NCBI RefSeq assembly: GCF_040436345.1
Contig: NC_133221.1
Span: 29,388,508 to 29,452,507, forward strand
DNA: 64,000 nucleotides
Direction of reading: 5' to 3'
DNA from: Pagrus major
Taxonomy: Eukaryota > Chordata > Actinopteri > Spariformes > Sparidae
The notes under the pieces were generated by a model. It searched no databases and had not been told where the DNA came from. It worked only from the letters and a program-made list of their open reading frames with translations. A program made the translations under genes and the position numbers. Of the stretch, positions 11,401 to 21,576 are shown in pieces. Positions within the stretch are counted from its first letter, which is position 1. Every line of letters starts with the position of its first letter.

Positions 11401-13140
11401 GGAATTATATTAACGTTGGTGATCCTCTAACTTTTAATCTCGCATCATCAGGACAAAATTTAAAATGGGTTTACGATCAAATTCAAATTCATGCCAAACA
11501 AATCACATTTCAGTCTCAGCTGTACTCTGCATTGAGTGTTAATCAGCAAATGAGCATGGTAAAAAAGAAAAACAAAAAAACACGTAATGTTAGAGTCAGC
11601 CGACCGCAATGAAGTTCGTTTATAGCCTAACATTAGCTTTTAACTTCTGGCGACTGCATTTAGGCTTCAAAGATCATTAAAGTAGTGCTCATCTGTGAAG
11701 ATTATCTTGCTGAAAAAAACATGTAAGCATCTTAAACTTGTGTTTGCCACAGAGCTTATTTTCTGCAAAAAAAATTCGATTAAAAAATACCATAGGCTTA
11801 TAGGTCTGTAGGTAGGTTACAGCAGCATAGGTCACTCTCTATTGCAACAATAAGTGGTGACAGTTTTGCTATGGTAGCCTCTCGCAAAATTATATAACCT
11901 GCCACAAGAGTCAAAATCATGATGTCACACCAGGGCTTGCCTCTGTCCCACTCGTTCTGTAACTCAATGTCAATGTGTTTACATTTCATATTTGAAGAGA
12001 AATCACCTCCACTACAACATGTGCTATTAGAAAATGAAACCTTCAGGAGTTTTATACTCATGGCTCCCTTATACATTTACAAGTAGGGTGGCGTTGGTAC
12101 TGATGTCAGCATAACTTGGTCATTTCCATATCCATGGTTTTCATCAACGCTGTCTTTTAAAGGAATTGTTTTCTATATTTTAAGCTATAGTCTCAAAACT
12201 GTTGAAGAACTTTTACAGCCTCCGCTGTTACAGACATGACTAAGCTAACATTTAAACCATGAAGGTCTCGGGCTTATGGGAAACAGGCTTTGTTAAAAAA
12301 AATTATAAAATAAGAATATCGCTTGAACAACAAAAATAGATTATCTAGATATGTTTCAGTCCCATGACATACTGTTGAGAAAGATTATGCCCCAAGACTG
12401 GATCATTAGTTGTTTGCATTATTACAAATGTTAATGTGATTTTGCATGAGGTTTTCTTACTGCTGGAACAGAACCCTGAAGTTTAGCTTCATTTTGGTTC
12501 CCTCTTTAGCCTCGCAAATGATTGACATACTAATTATAAGTAGCCTGTTTGTGACTGTATGAGATGGTTTTGTTTGTTTACTTGTTGATGGAGTGACAAA
12601 CCAATAGCTCAAATGGTTCAACGTGGGGTACAGCTGTGGGAGATCACAGGTCCATTTGCACGCCTCTTAAGTTACAGATGTCATAAGTGCAAGGGCAAGT
12701 TAGCGGCAGTGAGGACAGGGGGCAAGGCGGATAGATGGGTTAATGGACACTGCGGAAGGGGCAGAGAGTCCATGCACGCAGGGAGGTGTTAAAATGTGTG
12801 TTTGTTCGGCCATATGTGTGTGTGTGCATGCACTCTGGTACCCAACAGTATGTGAAATCAAGTGTCCATCTGAACTGAGATGCTCAGTTGATCCTCTGCC
12901 AAAATAACCTCCAGCTGCCCAATGCCTGCACTGTTTTCCCTTTCTTTTTTTTCTTTTTTTTTTTGAGTAAATGTCACTGAGCTTGTCTGTTATCTAAATA
13001 TGGGGGATTGGAGCGTGTGCCACACAAGGGGATGTCCATCAGGAGATTGTAAGAGGGGGACAAACTGAAGTTGAACTTGATTGGCTGTCTCTTGTCTGAG
13101 GAGGGGGCCTCTTACCCAATCCTGATCATTTTCATTAAAA
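8481..13140. other. Gene-poor stretch upstream of the first troponin C gene
   Basis: No coding gene was recognised. A purine-rich tract runs from about 8,740 to 9,440, and its complement gives low-complexity Ser/Leu/Phe/Pro frames. A TATA-like CCTTATATAGG lies at about 8,861-8,871, with an E-box CAGCTG near 8,892. A dispersed repeat lies at about 11,295-11,480. The rest is AT-rich spacer. Confidence 0.4.
11295..11480 (+). repeat. Dispersed teleost repeat fragment
   Basis: It contains CTGAAATATCTCAACAACTA, ATTGCCATGAACTTTGG and TTGGTGATCCTCTAACTTTT in order, phrases I recognise from a very common dispersed fish repeat. There is no intact coding sequence and its class is unknown to me. Confidence 0.45.
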
Positions 13141-13141
13141 G
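12994..13141 (+). promoter_or_regulatory. Putative promoter region of the upstream troponin C gene
   Basis: CTAAATATGG at 12,994-13,003 differs by one base from the SRF-binding CArG consensus CC(A/T)6GG. An AT-rich TCATTAAAAG lies at about 13,132-13,141. The ATG-only first exon follows at 13,275. Muscle structural genes often use CArG elements. The assignment comes from position and motif alone. Confidence 0.3.
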
Positions 13142-13274
13142 TGTAGTGCGATGAGAGGGTACTTATGGAGGGGAGTGAGGCAACAGTGCTACCTGAACTG
13201 TGTGGCAGGGAGTCTTTCTTTCCCAGACGTCTGTCGTTCTTACTGGTGTCTGTTGTTCAGCACAGCCGGCCGCC

Positions 13275-16200
13275 ATGGTAAGAACCCAAAAACTGAGAAC
13301 GAGGTAAAAGAGAAACGACATGGAGAAGGAATTTTAGTTTTAATGAGTCTCTGAGGATTTTTACTTTTGTTTTCTGATGAGGATTAAAGCCAGATGGCTG
13401 AAGATGGAGATTATTATCTGAAGCGAAAACAACTCTTTCAGCTCACCCACAGTCATCCAGCAAGTCCTTGTCTGAGGCACAGCTGGGTTATCAGCCGGAT
13501 TTCTTTACGAGTGGTGTTTTGTCTCTTGGAAATTGTATAATTTCGGGGAAATCAATGCTTATTATTAATGCTTGCTACAGAGAGAAAAGTCTATTACCTG
13601 ACAGGAAACCGGCTGTTGGAAACTTCTATTTCCATTTCTATTTACTCCTGGCTATGTTTTTTTACAGACCGAAGTGATCTGACTCTGCTTTTGTGTTCCA
13701 TCACTTTGGAACTGAACGATTGATATTTAGATTGGAGGCAGCGATACTAAAGATAGAAAGCAAACAGCTGAGTAAAGTGAGAAGACTTGCGCCTTTTCTG
13801 AATGTCCTAACTTAGGACATTCACCTTGAGAAAATCCATCTCTAATACTCTCCCAAATATCTCACCTTAAAAATAGCTTTAAAGGGGCACTATGTAGTTT
13901 TGGAGAAGAAATTCAAACTCTGAATCTTAATATTTACAGTATCACTAGGGGAATAATATACTCAAAAATGTATTTTTCCATAAGTGAATAAACAAGCTGT
14001 TCTCAGAGGAAAATAAGGTCCCAGAACACTGTTGGAAGCTAGAAAGGTGTCAGGGTCCGTCACATGTAAACAAAGTAAAACAGCATGAAACTGTGTTGTC
14101 CTTTAATCTCAGTTTGTTTATTCAGTTTATTCAGTCATGAATGATGAAAATGAAGAGTTTGTTTATTTAGTTTGTTTAGGCAGGAAAAAATCAGTCAATG
14201 AAGATCTTTATGATTAAAATTTCCTCCTCAAAACTACAAAATGCATCTTTCAAGTGAACTATTCTAAACTCTATTGAGTTGATAATGTGTGACCCTCTAT
14301 ATGTTAAGATACTGATAAGGTTCTGTCAAGCAAAAAGGGAAAATTTGTAAAAACTAAAAAAAACTAAAAAAACTAAAAAAAAACCCTTTCATTGTAATTT
14401 AATGCTTGGTACAAGCACTGTTGGTTGTTCTTGCTGTTAGAAATGAGGACTAAACTTGAAATATTCCAATTGGATGTCATCAGGCTTTCAATCTGGATAT
14501 AAGAACAAACTGGAAAGAATTGTAGGAAGGCTCAGCAGATCTAAGCCAGTTTCATTGTGTAATCTCCCACAGTTTGCTGCTAAATGTGGGTATAACATGT
14601 GTCACATTGTGGCGTCCCCCTTTAGGAGCCACCATGAACAAGTGCAGACAGCTGGCAGAGGATTAAACATGAGTTCTACCTGACAGAAGGTTATTTCCAG
14701 TCCTTGGCTGTCACTTTGTCAATGATCTGGCTTTGGGTTTCTGTTTTGGCTGAATGGAGAAACAGGGCTTAAGTGTGGGCACAGACTGACAGGACCATAC
14801 CACTAAAGGATCATATGAGCATTTGTCAATGTTTTGTCCCACTAAACATACTAAACATACAAAAATAGATATATTTACTACAAATCAGGATGAAAATCAC
14901 CTTGTAAAAAAACAGATTACTCTTTGAAATAAGTAATTCATTACAACAATACCATGATACAAAAATGACACCAAATCTGCAATGCCACTTAAAGGAACAG
15001 GTCACCCAAAAAGAACAATTCAGTCCTGATCTACTCACCTCCATGCTGATTGAAAGTCGAACAGTCGAAAGTTGACGAAAACAAACAAACAAAAAAACAC
15101 AAAATAGCTCCATAACTCCGCCATAACTCAAGTCAACTCCGAATAGCTGCTAATCCAGTGTATTTAGCTAAGCAGCTTCAGTGAAGATTTCCACTTTCAA
15201 ATCAATTTTGGGGTCTTCCAGAGACTTGGTTTACACCGGTCACATGGCTGTATGTTTTCTTCCGTTTTAAAACAAGTCCCCATGTACTTGAGTTGTTTAG
15301 GAATATGCTGCAACTATGATTTGCTGTGAAGCTCCAGAAATGTTTTGTTGACTATCAAACTTGACTTTCCATCAGCATGGGGGTGAGTAGATAACGACAG
15401 ATTTTTCTTTTTGCGTTAACTGTTCCTTTAAAAGCAGATACAATGTTTAGCTATGATAGATTACCTAAATCAAACAAGATTCAACTTTTTACTTTTTATC
15501 GTCTGTTTATTGGCATTTCCATTAAAGAACAGTACAGACTGAAAATATATTACACAAAATATCATAACGATAGTGTGGATTGCACAAACGCAAAACAACA
15601 CAAACAAAATAGATACAGGAATGATATACAGTGAATCGAAATCAATGGCTGCACAACAAGCAGAACAACTAAAAAGTCTCAAAAAAGTGGTCACCAGTAA
15701 TCTACAGTACATGAATTATCGTAAACAGGCTCTGCATTAGTCACTCCGCACATCCTGTCCTGGTAAAGATTGAATGACTTACATGTTCAGTGACAGTATT
15801 ATGCAGCTGCAGTTGAGTACGCCTGACAGAAATGATAACTTTTCTCCCTTTTCTCCCCCCTCCTTCCACTGCTGTCCTTCCAACCGACTTTCATTCGCCT
15901 CTCTTAAGCCTACCGACGCACAAAGCGATGCACGCTCCTTCCTGACTGAGGAGATGATTTCAGGTCAGTCCTTCATACATGAATCAGTTACTGGATAAGG
16001 GTCCGCCATTGATTTTCATCTGACTTTAATTTTTCTTGTTGAATTTGGCCTCCCATAGTGTGAGATCCAGAACCTATTTCCCCTCTTGATTTTGTTTGCC
16101 ATGTTTTTCAACTTTTCCAAGTCTGAGCTATTTCTGTTTTCTCGTCCAGAGTTCAAGGCTGCCTTCGACATGTTTGACACCGACGGTGGCGGTGACATCA

Positions 16201-19200
16201 GCACCAAGGAGTTGGGTACTGTGATGAGGATGCTGGGCCAGAACCCATCAAGAGAGGAGTTGGATGCTATCATTGAGGAGGTGGATGAGGATGGTGAGAT
16301 CATTGAGTGGTCAACAGACAACCGATCTTGCATCTTAAGGCTCCTTAATGTCACCTCATCTTTTGTTCCTGCCCTCTCCCTTCTCACTTATCCCCCTTCC
16401 CCTCTACTTAGGCAGCGGTACCATCGACTTCGAGGAGTTCTTGGTCATGATGGTGCAACAGTTAAAGGAGGACCAGGCTGGAAAGAGTGAAGAAGAGCTT
16501 TCAGAATGCTTCCGTATTTTTGACAAGTATGGCACCTAACAGAAAGACATACAAACACCATGTAACTGCACAGGACTTTCATGTTGTGCTATGGCTCAAT
16601 TGAAAAGTATATAAATTACAATATTTTTGTTGCATGTAAAAAGTTGTTGAAATCAAAAGTAATACGGCTCCTTAAACCTGCAACAGACCAGATTGATACA
16701 TACTAGTAGGAGACAGTAACATTCCTCATATTAGCCTATTTTTGCCTTTCTCTGGGCTTGCCTTAGCCCAAATCTGAAGAGATTTTTTTGATCATGCTTT
16801 AATTATTTATTTTTTTTAACCGTATATAGCTAGCCACCATAAATTGATAAATTGCTAAAATTGCTAAAGAAATACAACTTCATAATCAAAAGTAACGTTT
16901 CAGGATGAAACATAAAGGGAACCAAATGCAACACACAAGCAGGCAGGTAACAGGACAAAAAATGAACTTAATAAAGCTGAACACCAATGTCCATAAAATA
17001 CAAAGTCCAAAATACAAAGTGCAAGCACAAAAAGCTGGCGACAAAAACAGAAGGAGCAGGCAGGGCAAAACCAAGAATAAAGAACTATAAAAAAAAATAC
17101 AAAAGACCTAAATAAGAGTACAAACCAAAGAAGCCCTGAAACACAGGCAGGAGCAGGAAGGACACAGGAGACACAGGACTGAGACGAATGATGAAACAGA
17201 CAATTGGTTGGAAGCTTCTTGGAAATGTATTAAAGATGGTCCCAGTTATTTATTAAATGCTTAGTGTAAAATAGCTGAATATTATTATTAAATCATTTTG
17301 GGGTAATTTTTGATAATTTGTTAGGTGGTTATTGTAGTAACGGGGGGATAATTCAAGACAGGCCTGTAAAATGGTTTAACTGGTGTTTATTTAATTACGG
17401 CATGTTGTTGCACCGTTTTCTTCTGCAATCGTTTAATGGAACCCAACTGGAGAACGGGTGCCATCTACTGCTTATCTTTCTAAGTCTTCAGTATTGCATG
17501 AGAGTAGTGGATGGAAACAAGCAGTCATTTGTATTTTCCCTTTCCGATGTTGAGGCAACATATTTTTTTCCCACAGTGTGAATCATATATTGCATTTTAT
17601 CCACAGGAATGGAGATGGCTTTGTTGACCGTGAGGAGTTTGGAGTTATCCTTCATATGACGGGAGAAAACGTCACAGAGGAAGATATTGATGAGATGTTC
17701 GGGGAATCAGACTCAAACAAAGATGGCAAAATTGATTTTGATGGTAAGATGAAGCGACATGTAGAGGGAAGATTTTCTTCAGTCCTCTGGACTACACAGT
17801 GTCTTCCATAATGTCTGTTGTATTATCAAGAGCAGAGAACCACAGACTGGACTTCCAGATCCACTAACAACATTTTTGAGTGGTTAAGCTTGATATATTG
17901 AGCAGAATGATACAGTAAAATGTATGTCTGGTTTGATCTTTAGAGGCACTGTCTGTAATGGACTCTCATGTGTAAAGGAATAGTTTGACATTTTGGGTAA
18001 TTTATTTATTTCATTTGCGAGTTAGATAAGAAGGTCAATACAGCTCTCAAAACTGCCCATCCAAATTGAAGCCGGAGCCAGCTGCCGGTTAAGTTAGCTG
18101 ACCATAAAGACTGGAAACAGAAGGAAATGGCTAGCCTGGCTGTTCCTGTCCACAGGGAGAAAATGACAATCAGCACATAACCCTCTTGTAAAACAGCTAA
18201 TTTTTACACTTCGACTCAAACAAACAAAATATAACATGTTTGTGAGCTTGAGAGGTGTCTTTAGGTAGAGTTTGTGAACTGACAGAGCCAGGCTAACTGT
18301 TTCCCCCTGTTTCCAGTCTTCATGCTAAGCTAAGCTAAGTAGCTGCTGGCTCCGGCCTCATAATCAATGGTCAGATATAGTTATCAAGCAGTTATCAAGC
18401 TATCTTTTTTTTTGTAACACTTTCCAAGAAGCCCATGTCTATAATGCATTATAACACATTATGAACATACTTACAGTATAATGTGCCTAAAGCACTGTAT
18501 AATCATTGTTATGAGCACTCATGAATACTGCCAATGATTTATAACAATAATCATAACTTGTTTTGACAGCAATGTCTATAATGCATTAAAGACATACTTA
18601 TAATATATTATAATGCTCCTTTATCACTGTATCATCATAATAAGAAGCCCTCATGAATATTCATAGTGCTGCATAACAATAATCATAACTCATTATGACA
18701 GAGATATCTATAATGCATTAAAAACATACTTATATTGTGTTATGATGCACCTATATCACTGTATTATCATAGTTATTCGCAATCATGAATACTGATAATC
18801 CTTTATAACAATAATCATAATACATTATGACGCTGAAGTCTATTATGCATTGTATATGTACTTATAATGCACTGTAATATGCTTATATCACTGTGTTATC
18901 ATAGTTATAAGCACTCATGACTATTCATAATGCTTCACAACAATAATCATAATACATTATGACGCAGATATCTATAATGCATTACAGGCATACTTATAAT
19001 GCGTCATAGTGTGTCTATAGTTATAAGCAATCATAAATATTGAGAATGCTTTATAACAATAATCACAAAACATTATAAAGCACAATTGCTGGTCACTCAC
19101 TATGTGCAAGGATCATAGTATGTTAAAATTCTCTTGTAACACATTATAATCATTTTATAACACATTATAATCACTATTATAATGTGTGATAATAATGTGA

Positions 19201-19696
19201 TTATAAGTCACTGTCTGTAAGTGGCCATTGGATGCTTAATGTTAAGCAATGAACTCCCTGTGTTACATGCAGCTGTAAAACATGGCAAGCTGGTTAGAAG
19301 TCACTATAAGTGGTCATTGTTTGCTTAAAGTAAAGTGAAAAACTATTCCTTTACAGAAGGCCTGGTAAATTAAATGTTTTTTGGGTGACTACGATTATTT
19401 CATGTAAATACAGCATGCATTAGGGTAAACCGTCAAACCTATTGGTTTACCGCCTATGTAGAGTGGCTTAAATCTTGGTAAATTTCACAGCTCTCTATGA
19501 TGTTAACCTTCCATAAACCTTTCAAACTGATACCAGCTGCCTCACAAAATATGAACTTGAAAAGGACTACAGTTGATAAAGTCTGCACACACCTTATGTG
19601 TAGTCATTTATTGATAAGATTGATGGTTGGCTGACTGACTGTTGCCCTCTCTTGCTCTTTTCAGAGTTTCTGAAGATGATGGAAAACGTCCAGTAA
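13275..19696 (+). CDS. tnnc2: Fast skeletal troponin C, upstream tandem copy (161 aa, six exons)
   Basis: Troponin C is the calcium sensor of the thin filament. Calcium binding lets it pull on troponin I and free actin for myosin. The coding exons are 13,275-13,277 (ATG only, in GCCGCCATG followed by GTAAG), 15,909-15,963, 16,150-16,293, 16,412-16,526, 17,607-17,743 and 19,665-19,696. All have GT-AG borders and the phases match, giving 486 nt. The four EF-hand loops lie at about residues 29-40 ([12 protein letters not shown]), 65-76 ([12 protein letters not shown]), 105-116 ([12 protein letters not shown]) and 141-152 ([12 protein letters not shown]), and the protein ends FLKMMENVQ. Loop I is intact, which marks the fast skeletal rather than the cardiac/slow type. 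The second residue is Pro. The C-lobe ([20 protein letters not shown]) is clearly different from the downstream copy. Introns carry MITEs and a 132-bp tandem repeat. Zebrafish has a tandem tnnc2.1/tnnc2.2 pair (from memory); I cannot say which member this is. Confidence 0.95.
13878..14252. mobile_element. MITE family A, copy with both ends (intron 1 of upstream tnnc2)
   Basis: The element opens AAAGGGGCACTATGTAGTTTTGG and closes with a diverged inverted version (CCTCAAAACTACAAAATGCATC), so it has terminal inverted repeats and is about 370 bp long. It has no coding capacity. A reverse-complement relative lies at 40,760-41,035, sharing internal phrases such as CTGTTCTCAGAGGAAAATAA. Confidence 0.75.
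14990..15433. mobile_element. MITE family B (intron 1 of upstream tnnc2)
   Basis: The left end TTAAAGGAACAGGTCACCC and the right end GTTAACTGTTCCTTTAAAAG are imperfect inverted repeats about 440 bp apart. There is no transposase, so it is a non-autonomous DNA element. Confidence 0.7.
17972..18405. mobile_element. Dispersed non-coding element in intron 5 of upstream tnnc2
   Basis: It starts AAAGGAATAGTTTGACATTTTGG and contains TTTCCAGTCTTCATGCTAAGC and GCTGCTGGCTCCGGC. I recognise this combination from a very abundant teleost short element. It has no ORF. It abuts the tandem repeat that follows. Confidence 0.6.
18438..19085 (+). repeat. Tandem repeat, about five copies of a 132-bp unit
   Basis: Units begin with TCTATAATGCATT-like sequence at about 18,438, 18,575, 18,707, 18,839 and 18,971, giving spacings of 137, 132, 132 and 132 bp. 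Each complete unit contains CATACTTATAAT-like, ATCACTGTATTATCAT-like and TAACAATAATCATAA-like blocks; the last copy is shortened. Copies are diverged, so the array is old. It sits in intron 5 of the upstream troponin C gene. Confidence 0.9.
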
Positions 19697-20099
19697 TGTG
19701 ACTCTACATTCCTTGGTGGCCCTTCCTCAGATAGAATAGAAAATATACTGTTTGATGGAAATCTGCTCAGATCAAACTCTAAATGCTATGAAGCCCTGCA
19801 CAATTATAAATATGATGTAGTTTCTGAGACATCAAAATGCATACAAGTGATATACCTTTACCCCCACCCTCACCCTCCTTCCCCTTCTCATATGAAACCC
19901 TTGGGCTTGGAGAGGATATCTATTAATATCTGTTCAAACCTTTTAAGACGAAGGCACTATCCCCCCTCCTTCTCTCAGCCACCCAGCTGTCCCCTTGGCA
20001 GCTGCTGTTTCTCCAGAAATGCTACACCACCAAGCTTTGACCCCCACCCTCCTCCTCCTCAAAACTAAATATCCTCTCCACCCTGTTCTGTGCTTTCTA

Positions 20100-20105
20100 A
20101 ATAAA
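20100..20105 (+). terminator. Polyadenylation signal of upstream tnnc2
   Basis: AATAAA lies about 400 bp after the stop codon of the first troponin C gene. It is the best-placed signal for its 3' end. Confidence 0.6.
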
Positions 20106-20561
20106 TCCACTTCTACCTTGTTCATCTTTGCAAATTATTCCGCCTTGCATGCCTGACATGTTTTATCTCATCTGATTTTGTTAATCTGTCAGGGGGCTTT
20201 CTGGGACTTGTAGATCATCACTGTCTGTCCTGTGATCATAGCACTTGCACTTTCTATACCACCAACCACATCCTCCTTTTACGCGCACACACATTTGTTC
20301 GACTTCAACTGGTCTTATCTTCCTATTCCAGTCCCAACTTCAAACTAGCCTCCTTGCTGCCTTATTAAATAACGTTCAGAAATCTGGTTTAAATTGATCT
20401 CTTCAAGATTGTTCTCCACCTTAGTCTGTGATCTTCACATAGCGGTCTCCCAGCAAACAAATCAATGACCCCAGTCTGAATGTAAAGCGGAGCAGGTAGG
20501 CTTAAGGCAGTCTAAGAGCGTATGAGTTTATTCTCCCTTCGGAAAATGCAGCTCACCCTCT

Positions 20562-20683
20562 GGGTATATAGCCTGCAAGCCCCCCCAACAACATCCCTCC
20601 CCTTTCTCCACGGCTGCTCCACTCCTCAGCATCCTATCCTCCACCTCGGGGCCCTCCCTCCAGGAACCGCCCGCCATATAAGG
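20562..20683 (+). promoter_or_regulatory. CArG box and TATA-like motif upstream of the second tnnc2
   Basis: CCATATAAGG at 20,674-20,683 fits the CArG consensus CC(A/T)6GG exactly, the SRF target in muscle genes. GGTATATAG lies near 20,562. The surrounding 20,570-20,860 is GC-rich. It is about 0.9 kb upstream of the ATG exon of the second gene, so it could be an enhancer or an alternative promoter. Function is inferred from motif and context. Confidence 0.45.
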
Positions 20684-21429
20684 AGCATCAGGTTGTGTTT
20701 ATCAGCCGATGTGGCATCAGGATGTGTGGGCGCTCGCCTCGCGTCCCCGTCCTCCCTCAGCCTAAAATCTGCTGGCTATTCAGGGCACGGTGGAAGGGGT
20801 GGAGGCAGAGAGGAGGAGGGAGGGGGGAGGTTGGGTGAGATAGGGGCATTTTTCTCCTGGGCTTGAGTTTCACACTCAGATTGAAATGCCATCATCACAA
20901 AACCCATAACCTACTTTTAAATGTTTGACTCCCCCTCCTCGTCCACCGCTTGAATAGAAATCAACAGTGTCTACTGACTGACGAGCTGCAAGAGCTCTAG
21001 TTTTATTATTTCTTTAAAATTTTAATGAGAACTTGAGTGGAGTTACTGAAGGAGATCACCACTGAAAGCTACTTCGGGGCCATTTCTAAAGAAACTGAAT
21101 GCATTCATTCTATTATTTTGTGTGAATGTGTGCTTTTCAGTATGAATTATTTCAGTGTGTCACAGTTCTTTCTCACACCCTACCTGTGATGGTCTCAGTT
21201 TTAACTAACCAGGTGACCGACAGTGTAATATCCTCTGCACCTTTCGCTTTTATCTCCATTCAAGATTTTTCCCAACTTGACCCGGACAACAAAAGCGCTA
21301 AAACCTCCAACTTTACCTCTACTCAACTTTAAGAAACAAGAGCGTTCCTGTCCAAAGTGTGATTGGCTCGCAGTGGCCCCAGAACCCTAAAAGTTCAGGG
21401 TACTAAATCTGGAGGCCTGTGAGAGGCAG

Positions 21430-21457
21430 GGGGCGGGACCTGGCTGTCCCGTTTAAA
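21430..21457 (+). promoter_or_regulatory. Core promoter candidate of downstream tnnc2
   Basis: A GC box (GGGGCGGGA) at about 21,430-21,438 is followed by TTTAAA at 21,452-21,457. This would place transcription start near 21,482 and leave a short 5' UTR before the ATG at 21,577. It is a positional inference. Confidence 0.4.
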
Positions 21458-21576
21458 GTGTGTCAGACCCTTCACTTGACGTCTAGTCTCTCTGTTGGGG
21501 TGCACACGGATTGACCACTCCTTTGGGCTTTTCTTTTATCCTTGGATATTTGGGGGGGAAAAGCTAATCCACAAAC

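Noticed and set aside
18438-19085. Array considered as CRISPR-like
   Set aside because: Units are 132 bp and diverged along their whole length, with no repeat/spacer alternation, in a eukaryotic intron.
20522-20866. 114-codon plus-strand frame between the troponin C genes
   Set aside because: Composition is that of a GC-rich regulatory stretch, no domain is visible and the frame includes the CArG box; kept only as a regulatory candidate.
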